The position numbers and the translations under genes were made by a program. DNA of 64,000 nucleotides from Owenia fusiformis. Lineage: Eukaryota; Annelida; Polychaeta; Sabellida; Oweniidae. Every line of letters begins with the position of its first letter. Position 1 is the first letter of the stretch. The stretch covers positions 23,735,564-23,799,563 of the forward strand of contig CAIIXF020000007.1 in NCBI GenBank assembly GCA_903813345.2. The letters are read 5' to 3'. Shown piece after piece: positions 1-11,479 of this stretch. The notes beneath the pieces are model-generated. The model did no database searches, was not told the origin of the DNA, and saw only the letters and a list, made by a program, of their open reading frames with translations.

Positions 1-3000
1 TAAATATCTACATTTTTTAGCTTTATTAAATTCTATATAATTTTTTTACATTTAAAATATATTGCTATTACAGTTTTAAATATTGCACCTAAATTACTGT
101 AAAATCGGCACTAAAATGGCCACCATTTTTAAATGAGCGGCCATTTTGAAAAAACTGACCCGATCCCTTGGTCGTACATGTAGTAGTATGATTTATGGTC
201 ATTTCCACTTAATTTTGACGTTGTAATGTTTCCAACATTCATTGAGGTTTAAAAAGACCTTCAAAAGGCTAATAAAGATTTCACTTAAACCTCATTAAAA
301 GGCAATATAGACGATAAGTAAATCATTTTCGTATCATTTTTTGCTTATGGTCGTAAAAGTATTATACTTCTTTAAAGAGGTGAGGAGGATATACTGTACA
401 AGACCAACTTAGAGCCAACATAATGTATTGGTAACACCTTGTTCTGCTGGAAGTGCATGATTCATGATATTTACAAGGCCAAAACTAGGGATCGAAGAAA
501 AACCAAAGTGAATTTCGCATCAACTGATAATACCAACATGCAACATAAAAATTGGACTGTGTCATTTTAAATTGAACAAAAGCAAAATCAAACTATTGGA
601 AAGAGATCTGATAATTTCAACATCAAAAATGGTTTGTCATTTTGAATGTTAATCTCATTGAGATTCGCAAATGTGATTCGCAACATCTACTGATACTAAT
701 CATGATATTTTGGCCAAATTTTAATGATATTGGAACTGGTAGATAAAGATGATACCACTCAAAATCATGCAAACACATACTTGACCCACAAAAACAGTTA
801 TAAAAATACAATCTGAAATAACCTTGTTATACAAAAAACATTAAAACCAACACATGAAATGCTTAAGTAGATATTTCCTCTGAAACCACAAATCTTGTTT
901 TGGATAATTACGCACAACAATAAATACATGAGCAATTAACAGAAAGTCGAGCCAACAATTCCGGAAAAACTATGTCACCTAACCCAGAAGTAAACTTTCT
1001 ACTGTTTATTTGATAATATTGAATTTTCATAAACAATTCTTGTCAACAACTGTGACACAGAATAAGGTGATTATGGCGTGATTTAAGTTCCACGAAAACA
1101 ATCACAGTCATTCTTAATTTGTTGTAATAATTTCTACCCTGTTAATTCAATGACCGTCCTCTGATTGACATCATGACAGGATGCGCTAAAAGTTGAGTAA
1201 AGTTGACACAGTCTAGACTGATTATGACAATTTTAAACTTTTCTAAAGTGTAATCTGATTTTTGATTTATTTGATTTGAGAATGTTTATAAATCTTCGTT
1301 ATTGGTTTATCAAAAATCACCTGCATGAGAGGATGTTAATATTTTCTTGTTGGTTTTGATTATTTGATTTCTGTCTATATAGCCGCAAGCAAAGGTCTCA
1401 AATAAAGTAAGATTGTGATGCTCGTGAGAATGCCTCAGTTAAAAACAATTTGTCAAAGTGACATACAATTTGGTCAAGAGTTCATATGGTTGAGTCAAAA
1501 ACGATGATGTATATGTTGTCACGTTATTTAGCAACCAAATTCCATGACTTTTTATGAGGAGAGAACTACATTGTACAGTACAAAAAGTATGAATATGTTA
1601 GAAAAATGGATGTTTGAAGAATTTTGTCAATTGTATCTAAAATGTCGCATTTAGCAAAACCTATTTTCAATATTAATGACAAAAAATCTGTATACAAATT
1701 AGTGTGTAGACAACAGATGAGTTCATATCTAATAAAAACTTGAATTAATGTAATTTCAATATCAGTTACAAAATGTTGGTATATTCTTGGCAACCTCCAA
1801 TAAATAATAAATTCCCAGAAGAAAAAAAATGATCCAGAGAGCCAAAAGTCTATAATATAATACATGTAGACTACAAACATTAAATATTGACCCTTATACA
1901 CTAGCACCCTCTATAGATTATAGCAGCAACTAAATATATTCATGATAAAAACTAATTTTTGAAAACTTGCCTTGGAAATAAAACTCATGAGTCGAGAGCA
2001 TTAAAAGTTAACATTTAAATTGATTAACTAGGATGAGAGACAATTCATTATATTTTTCATTAAAAAATTGAGTTGATTTCTATTTTACCATGAACTTGTA
2101 CCACCTTCTTCTTTGGAAGAAGGAAGGAACTTAGTGGATGATGTCCGGAACCCTGCGTTCTGAGGATGACGATTCAATACCATGATCAATTCTATAAGTA
2201 TTTAAGACGATAGTTCAAAGTCACTTATTTTCTTTTCATCAATATTCTCAAAAATCAATTATAGTATTATATTTATACCACAAACCACACCAGATACCTG
2301 ACTGGCTGGCTGTTTTCACTTCCTGCTAACCGACCACATTATTGTCCATTTCACCAACATGTAAAAACAAAATCACAAAAATCAGGTTATCTCCACTAGA
2401 TCATCATGACATTTGTGAATTTTTTATGACAGATCATACAAGATTTATGTTCTCCTTATCTAAATTTAGTGACAGAAAGTTTATGAGACATATGGCGATT
2501 TGAAAGATTAACATAGCAATGTCCAAGAATCCAAGTGAGATTTATGCATTCAGTCAGTGAAGATGACGTTAGGTTTACTTTAGTAATCTTTCCAAGTATC
2601 AACCGGTCTGAGATATTTCCTTGAAAGATTTAAGAATTTCCTGGTCTCTCATGAAGTTATTCTCAAGTCATCTTCCATTTTCTATAAAAATACAGATTAG
2701 CAAATATAAAAAATCTTAGAGCAGTATGTAAAAAACCACTGGCTACTAAATGGCTGCACTAAGAATGCAATGATTTAGGTAGCCCAATACCAGCTAGAAC
2801 ATGGTATAAGAACCAGAACCTCAGTATTTTTACAAAGCATGTTGAGCAAGAATGTTTTTGTACTTGAGAACCTAAGCAACTAATACAGCTAAATCAAATC
2901 TCTTGGATTCTCAGGTGTAGAGTATGATTCGTGCAACTTCTGGAGGTCTGGCTTGTTTCATCGTGAATATACCCTGCTGGTATAAACCTCTATAGAAATC

Positions 3001-4657
3001 ACCTCATACGTTCTAAATAATATCAGACCATGGTTAATCAGGAACCGGAAACAGTTTATAATCCCAAGGTACCTTTGGTAAGTGAGTACCATTATGTCAG
3101 GATACCTTAATCATGGTTACAATGATATCACAGTACCAAAATGTGTACCAAAGATGTGATTTATCACGACGTACAAGATGATGGAACATGCATGTTTGAT
3201 TGAATAACCAAGTTTTTTAACAATATGTTATGCTTGATTGATTTTCTCTAGAACAAGATATCTTGCTTGAATTGTTAAGCTCTAGAGCAGAGTTCTCAAT
3301 CTGTTTTTGCTCTTGAACAGGCTGTTAAAGTGAATGATCTTGCGGTATATAACAGAATGTCTTGCTTGACAAATCTTGCTCTAAATAATACAGAATGTTT
3401 TTCTTTTTAACCCTTTCAAATCTACAATATCATACAGTGAGACCCACCTCACCAATTTGACTATATACAGTTTTGACAGACAAATGGTCTAGTAATGGCC
3501 ACCACCACAGAGCAGGCCAATGCAACCTGAAATAAATAGCCAAATTACAAGCAGTAACTTTTCTTCAACACACCATTTGGTGTAAAACCATGAAACAGTT
3601 AGTTGAAATATCATAGCTGGTTCTGTATGAGGGGTGTCCCCATAATTGCCTAAACTACTAAAACTGGTGAGTTAAAGCCAAGTATAATATGGATAAACTA
3701 CCTCTCCTCTGTGAGTCAACATGATTAGAATAACCATTAATTATTTTAATTGCTTTTTGGTTCTCATTTGCTTCATATTTGACAATTTTAAAGAAGTATG
3801 CACAGATGAAATTGTGAGCTTTAGGAATGCCATGAAATATGGATGTCTGGTTTTGCTCACATACCAAAATCTAAAATTCAGCAGATAAGGCATTTGGAAT
3901 AATATCATAATTCTCAATAAGTTGAATTCAATCATTTTCATAAACAGAAAAAGATCCTCATATACATTTGGTTTTGAATTGACCCTCCTAATCTAATAGT
4001 CGCTCAATCATAGGTGTGGGTTTGCATTATATTGAATGGAGGGAGAGTTGGATATACATGGTATAAGGTAACAACTCATTAATAATGATAGTCTTGCATC
4101 AAGCCCCTATCATCCATCACCTATTCTAAAAATGGCACCATTCGTAGGCTTAAATGGCGATCCCTTATACTCATTTTTAAATGTGATGTTTTGAAAACAA
4201 AAAAGGCTGATTTCTCCAAAACAAAATTAAAAATCTCAAAATCCCTCAAACAGTTTGGACACCCACCCTTCAGCCACCAGCTGTCCATACCAAACCCATC
4301 ATAATATACCACCAAATAAAAATTGTGCACCAAGTCAGAAGCATGACAATTTCCTAATTGAATTTTACTACTCTCACCTATTTAAATGTTTAATTATTTG
4401 TCACTTTCAACATTTCCAAGCTTCAAGGTTCAAACCAAAGGCTGTTGATGGTGTGAGTTACATATCATTATATCTTAAAATTCAAAATATTTTTTGGTAA
4501 TATAGTTTGATGAATTTCAAAATATCAAAATTAAAATGATAAAAGTATATTACACTTATGTGAGCAAGTAATATAAGGAATGGAGACTGTATAAACAGAG
4601 GTACACTGACAAACAGGACATAGAGAAACACAATGCTCTTGTAATTGCATTGATGTT
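1..4657. other. No gene seen
   Basis: AT-rich, with stops in all frames at short intervals. The only notable local structure is a near-palindrome (ccttcttctttggaagaagg at 2104-2123) that resembles heat-shock-element spacing but has no gene beside it. Confidence 0.5.
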
Positions 4658-4666
4658 ATTAATACT

Positions 4667-5309
4667 TTTTTTTTTTAACATATTATTTATTTCCTTCATA
4701 ATCAAAAAATACACAAAATATCTACTACCAATCGCCATAGGCATTCTAGGTAGTTTAAATTACAATAGAGGATTAATTACAGTAATCATAGATGGTTTAT
4801 TGGTAATGTGAGAGTTTGGGAGGGAGGGGGGGGGGTTGTCACAAGATACAAATGAGAAAAACATTAATTTGATGGAAACTTATAACAGGCCTGTACAAAT
4901 TGCATCACTATATCTATCAGGATTTTCTGAGAATCAATAGTGAGTTCATTTTCATAAATTAAGTATTTGACCTGTTCTGTATTACTAGAAATAAGTTGAG
5001 TATCAAACAATAAATTTTGTTCACGAAGTGCAGTCATCATTTTATTACGTTCATGGGTATGGCGAGGGCAGGTTAGAATGAAATGCTTTGTGTCTTCAGT
5101 AGAGCCGCAGAGGCATTTGTTGTCAATTATTCCAGTAAAATTATGAGTAAAGAAATGGTCTTTAAGGGCAAAATCAACTCGAAGCCTATTTAGCAGTTTT
5201 TCGTTGGTTCTACTTAAATTTAGTTTTGTAGTTGGTATAAAGTTTGAAATAGGGATAAATATCTGTTTAATAGAGCTTTTGAATCTAGAAATGGTTTGAA
5301 TTTCACGAA
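4667..5309 (-). mobile_element. 5'-truncated LINE, reverse-transcriptase C-terminus and 3' UTR
   Basis: On the minus strand about 5309-4870 is open and encodes a LINE ORF2-type tail: NRLRVDFALKDHFFTHNFTG, then a Cys/His motif CLCGSTEDTKHFILTCPRH typical of the end of LINE reverse transcriptases. A 3' UTR and an A-tract follow. The copy is flanked by ATTAATACT at 4658-4666 and 5310-5318, a target duplication, so it is a complete insertion event truncated at its 5' end. No full-length ORF is present here. Confidence 0.9.
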
Positions 5310-5559
5310 ATTAATACTCAGACATTAACATAGTAATAGAAACTGTTCATTTCAAGGAAAACATTCAACAAGCTGCTATAATTTATCATTTACCTAAAAT
5401 CAAATTAATAATGTATAAAAAATTCTAAAATATTCTTTTTCATGACATAGGGATTGATCAACAGATGCCATTTTTACATTCTCTGAAATACCCTCAAAGC
5501 AAATATACATGTTTGAAAAATGTTAGTAGGTGTAATACAGAAATAACATGGCTTATTAA

Positions 5560-6318
5560 GGTGCTATGGAAGTTAACAGGAAATGACAAAACAGGAAGTG
5601 ACAATTTTTTTTGCATTTTTAGATATTTTTTGAATAAAGATAACACAGTTCTGGTTTGACCTCCAGTCAATTTAAATATTTCCACATATCATTTACATGA
5701 CCAGGATCACAATGTGCATGGTCAGAATGACCCTAAACATGATGAAATAACCTTTTTAGCCCTTTGAAAGTGTGACTGAAAAAAAGCTATAAGTAGGAGC
5801 GTAGGGAAGGTCACTGAACAGAATCTTTTGAAATTTTCAGAAAATGTGCCCAATATATTGCTCTAAATGATACAATCTTTGAAAATTTGATATCATTCAT
5901 AGAAAAAGAAAAAAAAATGAAATAACTGATTTGAAAAGTGATCTATTTTCCTTTTTATGACCGCCATTTTTGTTTAAGACAATTTTCTAAAATTTCAAAG
6001 ATTGTACTAGTTAGAGCATTATATTGGGCACATTTTCTGAAAAATTCAAAAGATTCTGTTCAGTGACTATCCCTACGCTCCTACTTTTAGCTTTTTTTTC
6101 AGTCACACTTTCAAAGGGCTAAAAAGGATATTTCATCATGTTTAGGGTCATTCTGACCATGCACATTGTGATCCTGGTCATGTAAATGATATGTGGAAAT
6201 AGTTAAATTGACTGGAGGTCAAACCAGAACTCTGTTATCTTTATTCAAAAAATATCTAAAAATGCAAAAAAAATTGTCACTTCCTGTTTTGTCATTTCCT
6301 GTTAACTTCCATAGCACC
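5560..6318. mobile_element. TTAA-flanked long foldback element
   Basis: Two arms of about 320 bp are near-perfect inverted copies around a centre near 5940 (ggtgctatggaagttaac on the left, gttaacttccatagcacc on the right). The ends abut TTAA at 5556-5559 and 6319-6322, the target used by piggyBac and Kolobok elements. No transposase frame; the small open frames inside are arm shadows. Confidence 0.85.
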
Positions 6319-6386
6319 TTAAATGGCATCAACATCCTGATCTAATTATGCATACATGGGTGGAACATATATAGAACAAGGTAGTG

Positions 6387-6516
6387 GCATGCAAAATGTC
6401 ACCACCATTTGTTACAGACGCCAAAAAAACGATTGACAACTAGTTGATCACCAAACACTGTCACAAAAAACTGACACCATTACAATATGTCACCAATTTT
6501 TGGTGGTGACATAAAA
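6387..6516. repeat. Dispersed ATGTCACCACC family, copy 1
   Basis: Shares gcaaaatgtcaccacc, atttgttacaga and ggtggtgacataaaa with the copy at 57776. The ends (gtcaccacc/ggtggtgac) are complementary, so this is probably a small MITE. Confidence 0.65.
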
Positions 6517-7172
6517 ATTCTAATGTTGATTTCCCTTCATGTTACATATACTGTACATATATACTGCAAATTTCAATGTTTCAATGTTTGTGTCATTTCC
6601 AGCATTTCGATTGATTTGCCTTTGAATATAAAATTACATTTCACTGTATGCACCTGCTTCACTGTTTCAAGCATTTCAATCACATGACCAATTCAGGAAG
6701 AAATGGGCAAAATGATTGAAAAGAAAAATGAACATGATAGTTTCTCGTTTCAAGCATTTCACCTAGGCTTTTTAACCTGTCAATCACTTCAACCAGTCAG
6801 GTCATTTCGCCTACCAGCGGCCAGTGTATACACTCCTTTACATTCACAAAAATGGAAATAATTTTACAACACAGGTGAGCATGTCTTGTTTGCTACTAAA
6901 ATTAAAATAAAAAATACCGTTTTAGTTCTTGGTATTTGTCAAGTATACAGCTGTACAAAGCCACAATTTCATCATATTGTATATATTTATAGCATCAATT
7001 GCTTACTTGAATATTCTGTTATTTATTCAGATAGTGGTGGGATTAACAGTACATCCTGGTGATTCGATATCATCGCAGTCAAGAATATAACATCAACTAG
7101 CAGCACAAAGGAAAAGATGTTTCATTATTGTAAGTGTCACTTTTATATGTTACTTGCAATTTTTAGTATTTA

Positions 7173-8021
7173 CACCCTATGCAGACAGAGCCTGTGGGAA
7201 ATATTGGGTGCGGAGCAAATGAGCGGAGGGTGCGGAGCTAACGGTCATTTTTGAATTTAAATTTGGGATATTTCTGAAACTAAGCCGTTTTGGGACTTCA
7301 AATATACCAAGATATGTGTATTTGACACCAAATATCAATACAATTGTGAAAATAGTAGCACAATTCATTCTATAGCGACGCAGTGTGCCTTAAACCTTTC
7401 CCAGACCTATATATTTTGAAATTATCCTTTTAATACTGAGTCCCCGGCATTCATGAAAAATGGTGTTCAAGGTACACTATCTATACAAATTATTTTCCAT
7501 CTTGGAAGCCAGGCAGTATCTGTGTGATTTTATAAAAATTCGGAAATGTTTTTCAGATATGAGCCCCTCTAAATATTGGGTGCGGAGGAGCTCCATAAAC
7601 GTACCTCCGCACCCAATATTTAGAGGGGGCTCATATCTGAAGAACATTTCTGAATTTTTATAAAATCACACAGATACTGCCTGGCTTCCAAGATGCAAAA
7701 ATAATTTGCACGGGTAGTGTATCTTGAACACCATTTTTTATGAATGCTGGGGACGCAGTATTAAAAGGATAGTCTCAAAATATATAGGTCTGGGAAATGT
7801 TTAAGACATAATGCGTCGCTATAAAATGAATTGCACTACTATTTTCACAATTTTATTGATATTTGGTGTCAAATACACATATCTTGGTATATTTGAAGTC
7901 CCAAAACGGCTTAGTTTCAGAAATATCCCAATTTTAAATTCAAAAATGACCGTTAGCTCCGCACCCTCCGCTCATTTGCGCCGCACCCAATATTTCCCAC
8001 AGGCTCTGTCTGCATAGGGTG
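7173..8021. mobile_element. Long foldback element with ATTTA target duplication
   Basis: Arms of about 410 bp are inverted copies (caccctatgcagacagag on the left, ctctgtctgcatagggtg on the right) with a short centre near 7590. ATTTA flanks it at 7168-7172 and 8022-8026. The 5-bp duplication and CAC ends fit Transib-like elements, but no transposase is present, so the class is open. It ends about 340 bp before the receptor start codon. Confidence 0.85.
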
Positions 8022-8359
8022 ATTTAGTAGACGACAAAACCTAAAATTCAAAACATATTTTAGGTAATCAGGAGATGATGTTGGTTTCAGGTTATACATG
8101 AATGATTCTGCCACAGAAATCCTTGAGCTGATCCATATCAATACCCTGAGCACAAAGTTTGATTCTAAAGTAACCTATGAATAGTTCAGACAATTTCACA
8201 GTTCTACAGCCCTGACTCCAGTTAGCCGTCACAGCCCGGATTATAAACTGACATCACAGTCCAGATCATAAATCAATTTTAAAGGCAATAATAAAAATAT
8301 TCTTATTCATATAAGGCACCTAACAAGGCAGTGTAAAAAATACTATAATCAAGTATGGA

Positions 8360-11300
8360 ATGAATCCATTTTACTATATAAGACTAAAGACTTACAAAAA
8401 TACTGAAATGTGGCGAGGATTCTTAACATTCTTCTTTCTGTGCTCAATAGAGGTCTCTGAATCTGAGATATCCTCCACACATGTGCCTTCAATGCCCAAT
8501 CGTACCTTGACAACACAGGATGGTCACTTAACCTGGGTACCAACAAGCAACGGAAGTGTGATAATGTTGGCCAAAAATGTTCAAACAGATACTACCAAGT
8601 CCGTTACTTTCTTGCCACTAATCACCTTCAACAATAGCCACACAAGATATAAAGTGACAAAGAACTATTATAGTACAATGGTAAATATCAAAACACAAAG
8701 TAGAGGACACAACTTTGATGATGTGACATTAAGCTCAAATGGTGTGCCAACAAGAAATGGAAATACAACAATGAATACGGTGACACAAAGTACAACACAT
8801 AATACTAGTGATCTAACACGAAGCTCAAATGCTGTGCCAACAAGAAATGGAAATACAACAATGAATACGGTGACACAAAGTACAACACATAATACTAGTG
8901 ATCTAACATTTAGCTCAAATGCTGTGCCAACAAGAAATGGAAATACAACAATGAATACGGTGACACAAAGTACAACACATAATACTAGTGATCTAACACA
9001 AAGCTCAAATGGTGTGACATCAAGAAATAGAAATACAACAATGAATACGGTGACACAAAGTACAACACATAATACTAGTGATCTAACATTTAGCTCAAAT
9101 GCTGTGCCAACAAGAAATGGAAATACAACAATGAATACGGTGACACAAAGTACAACACATAATACTAGTGATCTAACACAAAGCTCAAATGGTGTGACAT
9201 CAAGAAATAGAAATACAACAATGAATACGGTGACACAAAGTACAACACATAATACTAGTGATCTAACACAAAGCTCAAATGGTGTGACATCAAGAAATAG
9301 AAATACAACAACAATAGATAATGTAAAATATAACAATGGTACAATTAGAAATATGGCAACATCGTACAACAGGAGTACAACTGAATATATGGTAACATAC
9401 AGCAGGAGTACAACTGAATATATGGTAACATACAACAGGAGTACAACTGAATATATGGTAACATATAACAGGAGTACAACTGAATATACTGTCACGCAAA
9501 GTTCAACAGTAAGGAGTTCAAAAGGTGGTGGTGTGATGAAGAAAAGACGGTTCCCATACCCACGTATCAAATTCCCATTGCGAGGATTCTCTAATTTGAA
9601 TACATGTATCAAACTGAACAGGCTCACTGCTCATTGTTGGTGGCCATATAGGGTATGGCCATTTAAAAGCACCCCATTGAAAAAATGCATTGGGATAGGA
9701 TCTCATTCTGTTGCATGTGATGTAACCGCAAACAACAGTAATGGGGTAACTACAGTGAAAACTGTCATAGTTGCACCTCAAGTAATGTTCAAGCCATTCA
9801 AAAACACAACATGTACATATCTAAATAATGCAACCGTTCATTGCACAAAAAGAAAGAAATCCAAATATAAGACATCACTAAACATACCTAGCTACTGGCC
9901 ATTTGATTTTCCAAGACCTCACTCATGTAAATTACTCAATAACTACACTTTGACATGTCATGCACCCATCACAACTTACTTCAACAACTGGCCATTTCCA
10001 TTTCCCGTACCAACTTTCTGCATGGATTTAAACCATGAAACAAAGTTTTGTCCTATTCACTTAAACTCAACAGTGAAAACGGTATTGTTGGATTGGGAGT
10101 TCCCATTTCCTTATTCTCTCCCTTGTATTCTAATGAACAACAATACATATTACTGCAAGGGTATGTCAAGGGGAAAGCTTACAATTGTCTCATTTAAGTG
10201 GCCATTCAGCTTTCAAGCCTCGTTATGCACACTTCAGAATCTCCATAAACATTATTTCTGTTGTCCTCCATTCAACAAAAACCTTAATATGTTTAATCTA
10301 TTGCCTAAGAAAGGCACAGAGGTAACATTTGTTATAGAATTCTGGGTGTCTCTGTTTGTATGTATTATTGGCCTCATGGGTAGCATTCTTTCCTTCATGG
10401 TTCTAAAAATGCGTAAGAACAACTCGAGCGTAGTGTACCTGAAGGCGCTGGCAATTAATGATGGTCTCTCATGCATCTGGTACCTCATATTTGATGCATA
10501 TCTGATTGTTTACAATTATAGCTCATGGATAACTAATCGTGAGAGTAATTCCATACATCAAATCCCACAAGTTGCTTCAACCTGGTTATTTCCTATACGG
10601 TCATCCCTAATTGCTATATCCATCTGGTTGGTTGTCTTTTTGTCATGTGATAGATACCAAATTGTGGCCAGCCCTCTAAAGGCTAAAAGGTGTTGCACTG
10701 TACGTAATGCAATGATTAAAACACTTGTTATCGTTGTCACATGCTTCTTGTGCCATATTCCACAACTGTTTTCTGGAAGAGCTGTCCCATCTGTCAACAG
10801 TTGCACCAATGATATGTGGATAAAACATGAATTCACAGATATGGGTAACTCAGATGCCTTTCAGATTGGGTACATGATAGTTTTTCAGGGGCTCATGAGA
10901 GGTTTTATCCCATTCGTGATAGTTGCAATAATGAATGGGCGAATCATCATGAAAGTTCGGCAAGCGACAAAACGTCGTTTAGACTTGTCAAATACAGATC
11001 CTGACAGAAAAAGTACAGATGACAAACTGATGAGACTCCTCGTAGCAATAGCAATCTTGTTTCTCATTTTGATTTTACCATGGCTTGGCTATATAACATA
11101 CTCAGCCATATTTATTATATTTAAGAATGATGGAAGGCTATTCACCATCTTTCCATTCTTAAAACAAGGAAGGATACCTATAACAATAACAAATGTCCCT
11201 GCAGTCACAAATTCTTCATATTATTTAGCTGCTACAGCAATGCTTTGTATTCGTCTTAATGGAGCGCTAAATTTTTTCGTCTATATATTAGTAAGCAGTG

Positions 11301-11479
11301 AATTTCAAATGAACTTCAAGAAATTGGTGTCTTGTTCTAAGGGAACAATGCGGCATCATCAAAACCGTTTTGAGATGACAGCAACTACGAGTGTAAGGAG
11401 GTTTCACAAGACAGCATCAAAGTTCAAGAAACCTGTCTCTTTAGCAAGTAGAAATGACATTGTGACAACCAAGGTCTAA
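8360..11479 (+). CDS. Orphan rhodopsin-like GPCR with repeat-rich ectodomain, intronless
   Basis: Single open frame of 1039 codons. The first ATG is at 8360, but Met17 (8408) directly precedes a signal-peptide-like stretch (MWRGFLTFFFLCSIEV) and is probably the real start. Ectodomain in order: Ser/Thr/Asn-rich stalk with seven 30-residue repeats (about residues 119-317); four 11-residue NRSTTEYMVTY-type repeats (about 335-378); a Trp/Pro/Cys region (about 394-636) with seven short C-x9-C (last C-x10-C) repeats led by WPF/FP. A seven-helix domain follows from about residue 655: TM1 GLMGSILS, TM2 LKALAIND, TM3 end CDRY (763-766), TM6 LILPWLGY, TM7 LNGALNFFVY (968-975), then a short basic tail. 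Asp2.50 and DRY are present; Asn1.50, CWxP and the Pro of NPxxY are altered. The seven-helix part looks like invertebrate peptide receptors of the FMRFamide/myosuppressin type (inference); ligand unknown. An adhesion GPCR is unlikely because I see no GPS cleavage motif. Confidence 0.9.
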   Translation: MNPFYYIRLKTYKNTEMWRGFLTFFFLCSIEVSESEISSTHVPSMPNRTLTTQDGHLTWVPTSNGSVIMLAKNVQTDTTKSVTFLPLITFNNSHTRYKVTKNYYSTMVNIKTQSRGHNFDDVTLSSNGVPTRNGNTTMNTVTQSTTHNTSDLTRSSNAVPTRNGNTTMNTVTQSTTHNTSDLTFSSNAVPTRNGNTTMNTVTQSTTHNTSDLTQSSNGVTSRNRNTTMNTVTQSTTHNTSDLTFSSNAVPTRNGNTTMNTVTQSTTHNTSDLTQSSNGVTSRNRNTTMNTVTQSTTHNTSDLTQSSNGVTSRNRNTTTIDNVKYNNGTIRNMATSYNRSTTEYMVTYSRSTTEYMVTYNRSTTEYMVTYNRSTTEYTVTQSSTVRSSKGGGVMKKRRFPYPRIKFPLRGFSNLNTCIKLNRLTAHCWWPYRVWPFKSTPLKKCIGIGSHSVACDVTANNSNGVTTVKTVIVAPQVMFKPFKNTTCTYLNNATVHCTKRKKSKYKTSLNIPSYWPFDFPRPHSCKLLNNYTLTCHAPITTYFNNWPFPFPVPTFCMDLNHETKFCPIHLNSTVKTVLLDWEFPFPYSLPCILMNNNTYYCKGMSRGKLTIVSFKWPFSFQASLCTLQNLHKHYFCCPPFNKNLNMFNLLPKKGTEVTFVIEFWVSLFVCIIGLMGSILSFMVLKMRKNNSSVVYLKALAINDGLSCIWYLIFDAYLIVYNYSSWITNRESNSIHQIPQVASTWLFPIRSSLIAISIWLVVFLSCDRYQIVASPLKAKRCCTVRNAMIKTLVIVVTCFLCHIPQLFSGRAVPSVNSCTNDMWIKHEFTDMGNSDAFQIGYMIVFQGLMRGFIPFVIVAIMNGRIIMKVRQATKRRLDLSNTDPDRKSTDDKLMRLLVAIAILFLILILPWLGYITYSAIFIIFKNDGRLFTIFPFLKQGRIPITITNVPAVTNSSYYLAATAMLCIRLNGALNFFVYILVSSEFQMNFKKLVSCSKGTMRHHQNRFEMTATTSVRRFHKTASKFKKPVSLASRNDIVTTKV
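8716..9310 (+). repeat. 90-bp coding tandem repeat, 7 units (receptor stalk)
   Basis: The marker agctcaaat recurs at 8732, 8822, 8912, 9002, 9092, 9182 and 9272, exactly 90 bp apart. Each unit encodes 30 residues containing THNTSDLT and NTTMNTVTQST. Two variants exist (PTRNGN and TSRNRN); units 4, 6 and 7 carry the second. The stalk is rich in Thr/Ser and in N-x-T/S sequons, so a glycosylated mucin-like spacer is likely. Confidence 0.95.
9363..9494 (+). repeat. 33-bp coding tandem repeat, 4 units (receptor stalk)
   Basis: Four near-identical copies begin at about 9369, 9402, 9435 and 9468 and encode NRSTTEYMVTY-like 11-residue units. Each carries an N-x-S/T or S-x-S/T site. The unit is a multiple of three, so copy-number change keeps the receptor frame. 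Confidence 0.92.

Noticed and set aside
1566-1907. 113-codon minus-strand frame
   Set aside because: It does not begin with ATG, has AT-rich random composition and shows no motif or splice partner.
7177-8017. Mirror-image small frames in the 7173-8021 element
   Set aside because: Each is the copy of the other in the inverted arms; no transposase similarity.
8668-9627. 319-codon open frame on the minus strand across the receptor stalk
   Set aside because: It is the antisense of the 90-bp and 33-bp coding repeats; unit lengths divisible by three keep an antisense frame open. Its product is a low-complexity Val/Leu/Cys string.
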